Of a DNA stretch of 64,000 nt, positions 1-8,200 are shown piece by piece. The stretch is taken from NCBI RefSeq assembly GCF_036421915.1, contig NZ_JAZGOM010000012.1; one strand, 5' to 3'. Position 1 is the first letter of the stretch; every line of letters begins with the position of its first letter. A model generated the notes under the pieces. That model worked only from the letters and a program-made list of their open reading frames with translations. It ran no database searches and was not told the DNA's origin. Source of the DNA: Georgenia_A wangjunii. GTDB taxonomy: Bacteria; Actinomycetota; Actinomycetes; Actinomycetales; Actinomycetaceae. Both the position numbers and the translations under genes were made by a program.

Positions 1-767
1 CCGCGCTCGAGATCGTTCTCGACGAGGCCCGGGCGGCGAGCGTGGCCACGGGGGTGGAGGTGGGCGTCATCGTCGCGTCCTCGCGCACCCGCCACCCCCT
101 CGACGCGCGCACCCTCGCGCGCCTGGCCGTCAACTACGCCGGCGACCGGCCCGGTGACGTCGTCGGGTTCGGGCTGAGCAACGACGAGCGCCGCGGCGTG
201 ACGAGCGCGTGGGCGCCTGCGTTCGCCATCGCCCGCCGCGCCGGCCTGGCGAGCGTGCCGCACGGCGGGGAGCTCCTCGGGCCGGACCACGTCCGCGACG
301 TCCTCACCCACCTCGGTCCGACGCGGCTGGGCCACGGGGTCCGCATCAGCGAGGACCCGGCGCTCCTCGAGCAGGTCGCGGCCGCCGGGATCGCGCTCGA
401 GGTCTGCCCGGCGAGCAACGTCGCCCTCGGCGTGTACGACGAGAGCTCCGCGGTGCCGCTGCGCACCCTCCTCGAGGCCGGGGCCACCGTCGCGCTCGGG
501 GCGGACGACCCGCTGCTCTTCGCCTCACGGCTCGTCGAGCAGTACCGCACGGCACGGGAGGTCCACGGCCTCGACGACGAGGCCCTCGCCGACCTGGCCC
601 GGGGCTCCATCACCGCTTCCCTCGCCTCGCCGTCCGCGAAGGCGTCCATGCTTGCCGACGTCGATGCCTGGCTCGCCGGTCCGCCGGAGGGGAAGGCGGG
701 CCGCGACGACGGCGCGACCGGCCTCGTCGGGGCCGGCGCGGGGGCCGGGCGGCCGGACCGGGCGTGA
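1..767 (+). CDS. add: Adenosine deaminase, C-terminal part (5' end outside window)
   Basis: Purine salvage enzyme that hydrolyses (deoxy)adenosine to inosine, in the cytosol. The reading frame is already open at base 3, so the gene starts left of the window; about 254 codons are visible. Family landmarks in order: HGGE (nt 261-272, substrate-contacting His and catalytic Glu), RLGHGVR (near nt 325), CPASNVALGV (near nt 405) and GADDP (nt 498-512, the zinc-ligand Asp pair). These cover the C-terminal half of the TIM barrel; the N-terminal HxH zinc ligands are missing because of the window edge. The last ~30 residues are a Gly/Ala/Arg-rich tail beyond the usual end of the domain. The TGA stop overlaps the GTG start of the next gene (GTGA). 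Assignment by motif is firm; finer specificity (adenosine versus another purine) is not proven. Confidence 0.9.
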   Translation, partial: ALEIVLDEARAASVATGVEVGVIVASSRTRHPLDARTLARLAVNYAGDRPGDVVGFGLSNDERRGVTSAWAPAFAIARRAGLASVPHGGELLGPDHVRDVLTHLGPTRLGHGVRISEDPALLEQVAAAGIALEVCPASNVALGVYDESSAVPLRTLLEAGATVALGADDPLLFASRLVEQYRTAREVHGLDDEALADLARGSITASLASPSAKASMLADVDAWLAGPPEGKAGRDDGATGLVGAGAGAGRPDRA

Positions 768-1585
768 GCCGCCGAGGCGGGGCACGTCGAGGGAGCCGGT
801 CGCGCGAGCAGGGCGTGGCGGCCCCACCGCGCAGGAGCCCCCGGAGACGCGACGCCCTGCGCCTCGGTGGGGCCTGGGCCGCCGACTACGCCTACGCCGG
901 GTGGCACCAGCTGCGCGCGGCCCTGTCCCGGTCCGGGCCGGACGCCCTCCTCGGGCCCTCCGCGGTCGACCGTCCCGTCCCGGTCGTCCTCCTGCCCGGG
1001 GTGTACGAGCCGTGGCGGTTCCTCGCCCCGCTGGCGCAGCACCTGCGCCGGGCCGGGTACCCCGTGCACGTCGTCGAGACGCTCGGGCTCAACCGCGGGC
1101 CCGTGCTCGACATGGCGCACCGCGCCGCCGAGGTGCTCGACACCCGCGACCTGCGGCGCGTCGTCCTCGTCGCCCACTCCAAGGGCGGGCTCGTCGGCAA
1201 GCAGCTCATGCTCCTGCCCGGGGCCGGGGACCGCATCACCGGGATGGTCACCGTCAACACCCCGTTCGCCGGGTCCCGGTACGCGCGCTACCTGCCGGGA
1301 CGCACGCTCCGGGCGTTCTCCCCCCGGGACACCGCCCTCCTCGCGCTCGCCCGCGAACGGCGCGTCGACGCCCGCATCGTCTCGGTCTTCGCCCGGTGGG
1401 ACCCCCACATCCCCGGCGGCAGCACCCTCGCCGGAGCCCGCCGGAACGTGCGCCTCGACGCCGTCGGCCACTTCCGGGTCCTCTCCGACCCCGCCGTGCT
1501 CGAGGTCGTGCTCGAGACCGTCGAGGAGATCGCCGGGACGGCGGCGCCCTCCGCCGGGGACCCGTCGGGCGCTCCAGGCGCCTGA
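764..1585 (+). CDS. Alpha/beta-hydrolase (lipase/esterase-like)
   Basis: 273 residues from the GTG at 764, which shares four bases with the add stop and implies translational coupling. After a ~40-residue Arg-rich N-terminus the fold begins with the oxyanion segment PVVLLPGVYEPW. The nucleophile elbow is VAHSKGG, a variant of GHSxGG with Ala in place of the first Gly. The remaining triad candidates are Asp in RWDPHIPGG and His in VGHFRVL. This resembles PGAP1-like/triacylglycerol-lipase-type hydrolases. No signal peptide or lipobox is visible, so the enzyme is probably cytosolic or peripheral. The substrate cannot be read from the sequence, and co-transcription with add gives no clear hint. 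It lacks the features of MenH and should not be used to fill that gap. Confidence 0.75.
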   Translation: MSRRGGARRGSRSREQGVAAPPRRSPRRRDALRLGGAWAADYAYAGWHQLRAALSRSGPDALLGPSAVDRPVPVVLLPGVYEPWRFLAPLAQHLRRAGYPVHVVETLGLNRGPVLDMAHRAAEVLDTRDLRRVVLVAHSKGGLVGKQLMLLPGAGDRITGMVTVNTPFAGSRYARYLPGRTLRAFSPRDTALLALARERRVDARIVSVFARWDPHIPGGSTLAGARRNVRLDAVGHFRVLSDPAVLEVVLETVEEIAGTAAPSAGDPSGAPGA

Positions 1586-1682
1586 CCGGGCGCCCGGTGG
1601 CCGGACCCGGACGGCTGCCCATCTGCACCCGGCCCCACGAGTGCACCCAGGCCGGGGGACCCACCTCGCACGGGGGTGGGCG

Positions 1683-2828
1683 TCAGAGGGTCAGGCCGAC
1701 GAGGACGGGCTCGGGGACGAGGTCGATGCCGAACCGCGCCCGCACCCCGTCGCGGACCTCGCGGGCCACGGCGAGGACGTCCTCGGCCGCCGCACCGCCC
1801 CGGTTCGTCAGGGCGAGCGGGTGCTTGGTCGACAGCGACGCCGGGCCGGGCAGGCCGTGGCCCTTGTCGAAGCCGGCGCGGGTGATGAGCCACGCGGCAC
1901 TCGTCTTGACGAGCCCCTCGACGGCCGGGACCTTCCCGTCGACGGAGCGCACCCGCTGGTGCTCGACGACGGGGAACCGAGGGGCGTCCGGAGGCAGGAG
2001 CCGGTCCGCCTCGCCGGTCGCCAGGACGGGGTTGGTGAAGAAGGAGCCGGCGGACCACGTGTCCGCGTCGTCCGCGTCGAGGACCATGCCCTTGCCCCGC
2101 CGGAGCTGGAGGACCGCCGTGCGCACCTCGTGCGCGGGGACCCTCGCCCCGACCTCCACGCCGAGGGTGCGCGCGAGCTCGGCGTAACGGACGGGCGCCG
2201 AGAGCGTCGCGAGCCGGAGCTGGAAGCTCACCTCGAGGACGACGTAGCGCGGGGTCGGCCCCCACGCGCGCCCGGCGTCGTCGGCGACGAGGGAGCGCTT
2301 GAGGAGCGACGTGCGGTACCCGAGGCCGAGCTCGCCGACGGCGAGCATCCGTACCCTCGAGCGCGCGCGGTCCCACACGCGCACCGAGGAGAGAGTCTCG
2401 GCGACCTCCTGGCCGTAGGCGCCGACGTTCTGCACCGGGGTGGCCCCGGTCGAGCCCGGGATCCCGGCGAGGGCCTCGACGCCCATCCAGCCCTGCTCGA
2501 CGGCCTCGGCCACGACGTCGTCCCACGGGTGACCGGCGGGCACGGTGACCGCCGCCCCCGCGCACGCCGAGTCGGCCTGCCCGACGATCCCGCGGCGGGC
2601 GTCCCGGACGACGGTCCCGGCGAAGCCCGCGTCGGCCGCGAGGACGTTGGAGCCGCCCCCGAGGACGAGGAGCGGCGTGCCGGCCTCGTCGGCCGCCCGC
2701 ACCGCAGCGACGAGCTCGTCCTCGCTCGTCGCCTCGACGTAGTGGGCGACGGGCCCCCCGACCCGCAGCGTCGTCAGGTCCGCGAGCGTCGGCCGGTCGG
2801 GCGAGGGGGCGGGGGGCTGGCTCGTCAT
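1683..2828 (-). CDS. murB: UDP-N-acetylmuramate dehydrogenase MurB
   Basis: Cytosolic FAD enzyme of peptidoglycan synthesis; reduces UDP-GlcNAc-enolpyruvate to UDP-MurNAc with NADPH. 381 residues. The FAD-binding stretch GGGSN lies at residues 57-61, GIPGSTGATPVQNVGAYGQE at 122-141 and YRTS at 171-174. The catalytic Ser is S262 in WSAGSFFTNP, and the C-terminal catalytic Glu is near E373. Length and the YRxS/Ser/Glu set fit the type I (E. coli-like) enzyme. A TAGCCT hexamer ends 6 nt before the ATG with no separate ribosome-binding site, suggesting a leaderless transcript of its own, even though the MaoC genes upstream run the same way 73 bp away. Confidence 0.95.
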   Translation of the reverse strand: MTSQPPAPSPDRPTLADLTTLRVGGPVAHYVEATSEDELVAAVRAADEAGTPLLVLGGGSNVLAADAGFAGTVVRDARRGIVGQADSACAGAAVTVPAGHPWDDVVAEAVEQGWMGVEALAGIPGSTGATPVQNVGAYGQEVAETLSSVRVWDRARSRVRMLAVGELGLGYRTSLLKRSLVADDAGRAWGPTPRYVVLEVSFQLRLATLSAPVRYAELARTLGVEVGARVPAHEVRTAVLQLRRGKGMVLDADDADTWSAGSFFTNPVLATGEADRLLPPDAPRFPVVEHQRVRSVDGKVPAVEGLVKTSAAWLITRAGFDKGHGLPGPASLSTKHPLALTNRGGAAAEDVLAVAREVRDGVRARFGIDLVPEPVLVGLTL

Positions 2829-2834
2829 CTCCCC

Positions 2835-2840
2835 AGGCTA
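2835..2840 (-). promoter_or_regulatory. -10 hexamer of leaderless murB promoter
   Basis: TAGCCT on the minus strand, 6 nt before the murB ATG, so transcription would begin at or next to the start codon. No convincing -35. Confidence 0.5.
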
Positions 2841-2901
2841 ACCGCGCGGGCGCGCCGGGGCGTTGGCCGGCCCCCGACGCAGCCTCCGGCCGCCGGCTCG
2901 C

Positions 2902-3327
2902 TCAGGAGAGGCGGACGACGGCCTGCGCCTTGGCGAGGACCGTGACGCCGCCGGAGGTGACCGCGAGGTCCACCCGCGCGGTCCCGGCGTCGGTGTCGAC
3001 GACGCCCACACGGCCGGTCACGACCACCTCGGCCGCGCCGGGGTCCGGGACGACGACGGGGCGCGTGAACCGCACGCCGTAGTCGACGACGGCGCCGGGG
3101 TCACCCGCCCAGTCGGTGAGCGCCGTCGCGGCCAGGCCCATCGTCGCCATGCCGTGGGCGATGACGCCCGGCAGGCCGACCTCGCGGGCGACGCGCTCGT
3201 TGTGGTGGATGGGGTTGAAGTCTCCCGACGCACCGGCGTAGCGCACGAGCGCGGCGCGGTCGAGCGTGAAGGACCGGCTGAAGACCTCGTCGCCGACGGT
3301 GAGCTCGCCCAGGACCGGGGCGCTCAT
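2902..3327 (-). CDS. MaoC-family (R)-hydratase, catalytic subunit type (HadB-like)
   Basis: 141 residues, single hot-dog fold. The hydratase signature GDFNPIH provides the catalytic Asp36 and His41, as in (R)-specific enoyl-CoA/acyl-carrier dehydratases. It overlaps the upstream MaoC gene by 4 bp (its start lies inside the other gene's stop), so the two are almost certainly co-translated and probably form a heterodimer. The rpmG-MaoC-MaoC order matches rpmG2-hadA-hadB of mycobacteria, where the pair dehydrates beta-hydroxyacyl-ACP in mycolic acid elongation. This lineage probably lacks mycolates, so the substrate here is open (fatty-acid synthesis or degradation). The family call is firm and the pathway is inferred. 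Confidence 0.85.
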   Translation of the reverse strand: MSAPVLGELTVGDEVFSRSFTLDRAALVRYAGASGDFNPIHHNERVAREVGLPGVIAHGMATMGLAATALTDWAGDPGAVVDYGVRFTRPVVVPDPGAAEVVVTGRVGVVDTDAGTARVDLAVTSGGVTVLAKAQAVVRLS

Positions 3328-3797
3328 CGGCCCTCCCCCCGCACAGCGAGGGTGGAGCGCACGGTCGCGACGGGCTCGCCCGCGTCGTCGGCGATCTCGG
3401 TGCGGGTGGCGACCATCGTGATCCCGGCTCGCTCGGTGAGGGAGTCGACGTGGACCTCCGCCCGCAGCCGGTCCCCCGCGACGATCGGGCGGTGGTGGGT
3501 GATCCGCTCCTCGGCGTGGACCACCCGGGAGAAGTCGATCCCCGAGGCGGGGTCCGCGACGTAGGCCTGCTCGGCGCGCTGGGCGACGACGACGGCGAAG
3601 GTCGGCGGGGCGACGACGCCGGGGTAGCCGAGGGCCCGTGCGGCAGCGGCGTCGCTGTGCGCGGGATGCGTCGCGCCGAGCGCGGCGGCCATCTCGGCGA
3701 TCTTGACGGCGGAGACCTCGTACGTCTCCGTGGGGGCATAGCAGCGCCCCACGAGCGTCAGGTCGACACCGGTGGGGCGTGCAGGGGACTCACTCAC
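3324..3797 (-). CDS. MaoC N-terminal-like dehydratase partner subunit (HadA/HadC-like)
   Basis: 157 residues matching the FAS1-type MaoC dehydratase N-terminal domain: an N-terminal YAPTETYEVSAVKIAEMA segment, a central PAHSD...YPGVVAPPTFAVV stretch and a hot-dog beta region. The full Asp/His hydratase signature seen in the downstream partner is absent, consistent with a structural or substrate-binding subunit. Its stop overlaps the start of the catalytic partner by 4 bp. The GTG start at 3797 is preceded at 6 nt by TAGGCT, indicating a leaderless start, and rpmG ends only 33 bp upstream. Expected role: heterodimeric 3-hydroxyacyl dehydratase. Confidence 0.8.
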   Translation of the reverse strand: MSESPARPTGVDLTLVGRCYAPTETYEVSAVKIAEMAAALGATHPAHSDAAAARALGYPGVVAPPTFAVVVAQRAEQAYVADPASGIDFSRVVHAEERITHHRPIVAGDRLRAEVHVDSLTERAGITMVATRTEIADDAGEPVATVRSTLAVRGEGR

Positions 3798-3803
3798 CCG
3801 CCC

Positions 3804-3809
3804 AGCCTA
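3804..3809 (-). promoter_or_regulatory. -10 hexamer of leaderless MaoC-pair promoter
   Basis: TAGGCT on the minus strand, 6 nt before the GTG at 3797. It lies in the 33-bp gap after rpmG and would give the MaoC pair its own transcript. Confidence 0.5.
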
Positions 3810-3830
3810 GGCCAGGCGGGACCGCGTGGG

Positions 3831-4001
3831 TCAGCGGGTCTCGCGGTGCGTCGTCTTGAGGTTGCAGCGCGGGCAGTACTTGGCCAGCTCGAGCCGGTCA
3901 GGGTTGTTGCGACGGTTCTTCTTGGTGATGTAGTTCCGCTCCTTGCACTGCTCGCAGGCGAGAGTGATCTTGGGGCGGACATCAGAGGACTTGCTGGCCA
4001 C
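3831..4001 (-). CDS. rpmG: 50S ribosomal protein bL33 (zinc-binding form)
   Basis: 56-residue basic protein of the large ribosomal subunit, in an ORF too short to stand out by length alone. It begins with GTG at 4001 (MASKSSDVRPKITLACEQC) and ends in THRETR. Two CxxC pairs, CEQC and CPRC, form the zinc ribbon, so this is the zinc-containing (C+) paralogue rather than the zinc-independent form. A ribosome-binding site (GAGGA) sits 7 nt before the GTG. It lies just downstream of tRNA-Met and upstream of the MaoC pair, an arrangement shared with mycobacteria. Confidence 0.95.
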   Translation of the reverse strand: MASKSSDVRPKITLACEQCKERNYITKKNRRNNPDRLELAKYCPRCNLKTTHRETR

Positions 4002-4071
4002 GGACGTTCCTCACGTTGTTCTCGGGCGGGCGCCGCCGCTCTAGCGGCACCACGTCATGCTTCTTCAACGG

Positions 4072-4145
4072 TAGCGGGGGCGGGACTCGAACCCGCGACA
4101 CCACGATTATGAGCCGTGTGCTCTAACCACCTGAGCTACCCCGCC
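4072..4145 (-). tRNA. tRNA-Met (CAU), elongator type
   Basis: 74 nt. Acceptor GGCGGGG pairs with CCCCGCT (G-U at the first pair), the anticodon loop is CTCATAA with anticodon CAU, and the T-arm is GCGGG-TTCGAGT-CCCGC. The discriminator is A and CCA is not encoded. The first acceptor pair is G-U rather than the C-A mismatch of initiator tRNA, so an elongator is likely. Confidence 0.95.
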
Positions 4146-4207
4146 ACGGCCCTCGTACGCCCGCCCGGCGCGCGCACGCGCGCGCCGTTCGGTCCTGCGA
4201 AGACCTG

Positions 4208-4280
4208 AGCCCCGAAAGGGAATCGAACCCTTGACCTTCTCCTTACCATGGAGACGCTCTGCCGACTGAGCTATCGGGGC
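4208..4280 (-). tRNA. tRNA-Thr (GGU)
   Basis: 73 nt. The 7-bp acceptor stem GCCCCGA/TCGGGGC is perfect, the anticodon stem TCTCC/GGAGA encloses ATGGTAA with anticodon GGU, and the T-loop is TTCGATT. CCA is not encoded. Confidence 0.96.
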
Positions 4281-4354
4281 AGCGGTGACGAGAGTACATG
4301 CTCGCCGGCCGCGCGACGAAATCGGCCGACGTGCTGCTGCTCACCACACGGGTC

Positions 4355-4383
4355 GGCCCACCATCGCTGGGCGATGGTGGGCC
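4355..4383 (-). terminator. Perfect 13-bp hairpin between tRNA-Tyr and tRNA-Thr
   Basis: GGCCCACCATCGC, TGG loop, GCGATGGTGGGCC. It lies 5 nt past the 3' end of tRNA-Tyr. There is no U-tract, as is common for GC-rich actinobacterial terminators; it may instead be an RNA-processing hairpin. Confidence 0.5.
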
Positions 4384-4388
4384 GTTCG

Positions 4389-4470
4389 TGGCGGGTGCAG
4401 GATTCGAACCTGCGAAGCATTCCGCGGCTGATTTACAGTCAGCTCCCTTTGGCCGCTCGGGCAACCCGCC
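4389..4470 (-). tRNA. tRNA-Tyr (GUA)
   Basis: 82 nt with a long variable arm (class II). Acceptor GGCGGGT/ACCCGCC, anticodon loop ACTGTAAA with GUA, and T-arm GCAGG-TTCGAAT-CCTGC. The discriminator is A and CCA is not encoded. The GUA anticodon together with the long arm identifies bacterial tRNA-Tyr. Confidence 0.96.
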
Positions 4471-4595
4471 GGGGTGTGGTCCGTGAGGACCGCGGATGAC
4501 AGGATAGCAAGGAGCAGGGGGTGCTCGTGACCGCGGGCCACGACTCGTCCGCCGCCGCCCCCTCCCGCCCTGATCGCCGCTACCCGAGGAGCACC

Positions 4596-5096
4596 ATGGC
4601 CGCCGACTCGTCGTTCGACATCGTCAGCAAGATCGACCGCCAGGAGGTGGACAACGCGCTCAACCAGGCTGCCAAGGAGATCGCGCAGCGGTACGACTTC
4701 AAGGGCGTGGGGGCCTCCGTGGCCTGGAGCGGCGAGACCATCGTCATGACGGCGAACTCCCCCGAGCGTGTCCTCGCCGTCCTCGACGTCCTCCAGACGA
4801 AGCTCATCAAGCGTGGGGTGTCCCTCAAGGCCCTTGACACGGGCGAGAACGAGCCGGCGCCCTCCGGCAAGGAGTACCGCCTCGTGGGGACGCTCAAGGA
4901 GGGCCTGAGCCAGGAGGTGGCGAAGAAGATCACCAAGCTCATCCGCGACGAGGGCCCCAAGGGCGTCAAGACCCAGATCACCGGCGACGAGGTCCGCGTG
5001 ACGGCCAAGGCCCGCGACGATCTCCAGTCCGTCATCGCCATGCTCAAGGGCGCCGAGGACATCGACGCGGCCCTGCAGTTCACGAACTACCGGTAG
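4596..5096 (+). CDS. yajQ: YajQ-family nucleotide-binding protein
   Basis: 166 residues, the usual length for the family. Begins MAADSSFDIVSKIDRQEVDN and carries the two ferredoxin-like halves typical of YajQ (RYDFKGVGA early, then LVGTLKEGLSQEVAKKI and VRVTAKARDDLQ late). Members bind nucleotides, and cyclic-di-GMP in some pathogens; the role in actinobacteria is unclear. I chose the ATG at 4596 because a CGAGGAG ribosome-binding site lies 5-6 nt upstream and the family begins here. An in-frame GTG at 4521 would add 25 low-complexity residues. A run of 16 G starts 8 nt after the stop. Confidence 0.9.
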   Translation: MAADSSFDIVSKIDRQEVDNALNQAAKEIAQRYDFKGVGASVAWSGETIVMTANSPERVLAVLDVLQTKLIKRGVSLKALDTGENEPAPSGKEYRLVGTLKEGLSQEVAKKITKLIRDEGPKGVKTQITGDEVRVTAKARDDLQSVIAMLKGAEDIDAALQFTNYR

Positions 5097-5103
5097 CGGC
5101 CCA

Positions 5104-5119
5104 GGGGGGGGGGGGGGGG
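5104..5119. repeat. Poly-G tract (16 G)
   Basis: Uninterrupted 16-base G run in the 3' flank of yajQ, outside any gene. Long homopolymers are unusual in this genome and prone to slippage or assembly error. Confidence 0.9.
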
Positions 5120-5184
5120 CCCGGCGCGCCACCCGCATCCTCACGCGCCGGTCGCGCCCGGACCTGCCCCCTCCTCCCGCGCAA

Positions 5185-5235
5185 GACGGCGGCGTCCGGG
5201 AAGCACCTCGTCGGTGCTCCCCGGACGCCGCCGTC
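5185..5235. terminator. Bidirectional terminator between yajQ and the rhamnosidase
   Basis: 16-bp GC-rich arm at 5185-5200 (GACGGCGGCGTCCGGG) pairs with 5220-5235. One mismatch later an inner stem AGCACC/GGTGCT encloses a 5-nt loop. The two flanking genes converge here. Confidence 0.8.
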
Positions 5236-5248
5236 CCTGCGCCGGGAC

Positions 5249-8200
5249 TCAGCCCGCCGTCAGTGACCGCCTCCGCACGGTGACAGCCGTCGCCGCGCCA
5301 CCGAGCGCGAGCAGGACCGCCGCGACCAGGAGCGGGGCGAGCTCGGCGCCGGTGGACGGGAGCTCACCGCCGCTGCCGGGTCCGCCCGGCGCCGGGGGTG
5401 TCGACGGGTCCGCGCCCGGACCGGACGGCCCGTCGGTGGGGTCGGTCCCCGGGCCGGTCGGCCCGTCCGTCGGCTCGTCCGTGGGGTCAACGGTCGGCTC
5501 CTGCGTCGGCTCCTCGGACGGCACGACCCAGGCGTCGTCGACCGTGGCCGTGACGGTGGCGCCGTCGACCTCGAAGTCGTACCCGCCGGCGCGCACGGTG
5601 AACTGCGCCGTCGTGAGGCCGTTGCGCTCGGTCATCCCCTCGAACGAGACGCCCGGGACGTCGTCGAACTCGGTGACCTCCGCCTGCGTCGGCAGGTAGA
5701 GCGTGGCGGTCGTGTTGGCCGGGACCGTCGCCGCGTAGGAGGTGATCTCGGCGTCGGTGGCCTCCCAGGCGGACTCGATGACGCCGTAGGTGGACTCCAT
5801 GCTGCCCTCGACGGAGGTGAAGTCACCACCGGCGATGGGCTGGAGCACGAACTCCCGGTAGCCCTTCGCCCCGTCGGAGGTGATGCCGAGCTGGTACTCG
5901 TACATCCACGCCTGAGAGGCCCCCAGGGCGAAGTGGTTGAGCGAGTTCATCGCCCCGTTGCCACCCACCGCGAAGGCGTGCTCGAAGCCGTTCCACCGCT
6001 CCCACATGGTCGTCGCGCCGAGGGTGACGGGGTAGAGCCAGCTGGTGTAGTCGTCGCTGCTGAAGAGCCGGTAGGCGGTCTCGATCTCACCGTTCTGCGT
6101 CAGCGCCGGCAGGATGTTCGGAGTGCCGTTGAACCCCGTGGTGATGGTGTACGGCTTGTTGCTCGCCTGGCCTCCGGCGAACAGTCCTCGACCGGCCAGC
6201 GGGCCGTTCCCGTCGTTGCTCTGGCTCGGGTCCGCGATGAGCTCCGTGAGCCGCATCGTGGCGAACTCCTTGTAGGTCAGGCCCTCGTGCTCGCCACCCT
6301 GGACCGTCATCTCGTCGCTGAACAGGTCGAGCGCGAGCGGCGTGGCGTAGGAGGCCTGCGAGTCCTGCAGCGTCCTGCCCTCGAGCAGGCCTTCGCTCGG
6401 CGTCTCCCGACCCGGCGTCGCGTTCAGGGTGTAGCCGGTCTCCGGGTCGACGTAGAGCCGGTTGAAGCTCTCCTTGCCGTCCGCGAAGCGCTGCCGCAAC
6501 GTCTCGGCGTACTCGTCCTCCCCGATGATCCCGGCCATCCTGGCGGAGAGCTCGACGAAGTGGAGGTACATGGCCTGGCCGACCATGTGCGCCTGTGTGT
6601 TCAGGTCCATGCTCAGGTGGTCAGCATTGCCCGACGTCCGGCTCGTGAGCCCGGGGTAGTCGGGGTGCAGCACGCCGGAGTGGTAACCCTCGAGCCAGTC
6701 CCTGATGGTCGCGAAGTTCTCCACGATGATCTGCGTGTCCCCGTACTGGGTGTAGAACTGCCACGGCACCTGCGCGACGGCTCCCTCCCAGGTGGGCGCC
6801 TGCGGGAACTGGTCCCCCCGGTCGCCGGTCAGGCTGATGATCGGCACGGTGTCGCCGATACCGCCGTTGACGCCCTGGGCGTCCCGGAGCGCGACCATCC
6901 ACTGGCGCAGGAACGCCTGGGTGTCGGTGGAGTTGTAGGTCGCGGAGCGGGTGTACGCCTGCATGTCACCGGTCCAGCCCATGCGCTCGTTGCGCGCCGG
7001 GGTGTCCGTCGGCAGCGAGAAGAAGTTGCCGAGCTGGCTGCGCTGGACGTTGTCGAAGAACTGGGTGGCGAGCGCACCGGTGTAGTTGTCATCGCTCGTC
7101 GTCGCCTCGTAGGTGCCCTCGGGCACCCCGATGGAGGCGAGGACGACGCCCTCGACGTTCTCCAGCGGCAGCGGCGTCGTCCGGCCGGGGACGGTGATCT
7201 CGATGTACTGGTAGCCCCGGAAGGTGAAGTTCGGCGTGATGACGACGTCCCGGTCCGCGTCCTCGGCCGATGCCACGTAGACGTCGGTGACGTAGGCGGC
7301 TCGGTAGGTGTCGGAGAGGATCTGTCCCGCGACACCGGGGCGGTAGCTCCCGTCCGGGCCGTACAGGTCGCTGTACGGCACGGGCTCGTGGACCCGCGGG
7401 TCGGGTCCCGGCCAGATCTCGTTCGGCGAGTCGCTGTTGCCGGGATAGATGGCCTCACCGAAGCGGAAGATGACCTCGTCGCCCTCGCTCAGCGTCCCTG
7501 CGGGGATCGTCACGCTCGGCACCCCGACCATGTTGACGCCCATGTCGTACGTCCAGGTCAGGTCGTCCTCGCTGTGAGTCTCGAGGACGCGCTGCGCCGT
7601 CAGCCGCTCGACCTCACGGACCGGCTCGTCCTGACGCGCCATGAACTCGAAGTCGAGCTCCTCCCTGGGCTCGATGACGTCCGCGGCAGACCACTCGGCC
7701 AGCAGATCCGCGTCGTAGTCCGTCGTGGCCCAACCGGTGATGGTGGACTCCTTGCCTGCGTCGTAGACCACACCCTGGAAGTTGTCGGCGTACCGGTTGG
7801 GTCCGTCGGTGAAGGCCTGCCACGTCTCCGGGTCGGTGACGATGGTCTGCGTGCTGCCGTCGTCGTAGGTGACGACCATCCGCGCGAGCAGTGCCTCCGT
7901 CTCACCGAACGTGTTGTAGTTGTCCGGGCTGAACGTCATGTGGCCGGTCCAGAAGCCAGGACCGAGCAGCGCACCCACGGCGTTCGTGCCGTCGGACAAC
8001 ATGTCCGTCACGTCGTACGTGTGGTACGGCAGCGTCTTGGCGAACGTGGCCATACCGGGGTTCATGTAGTCCTCGCTCATCCGCTCCCCGTTGATGAACA
8101 TCTCGTACCCGCCCTGCGCCGTCACGTAGATGCGGGCGTCGGCGATGTCCTTGTCCGGGTCCGTGCTGAACTCCGTGCGGACCTGGGTCTGCGCACCGTA

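Noticed and set aside
764..1585. The alpha/beta hydrolase as the missing MenH
   Set aside because: Far from the men genes, longer, and its nucleophile elbow and lid sequence look like a lipase; nothing ties it to SHCHC.
1586..1682. Terminator between the hydrolase and murB
   Set aside because: The convergent gap is GC-rich but I could not find a stem longer than a few bases pairs that stands out from background.
3324..3797. MaoC pair as proof of mycolic acid synthesis
   Set aside because: The gene order resembles mycobacterial hadAB, but no other mycolate gene is visible and related Micrococcales with this order lack mycolates.
4521..4595. Upstream GTG as the yajQ start
   Set aside because: It would add 25 low-complexity residues outside the family; the ATG at 4596 has a good ribosome-binding site.
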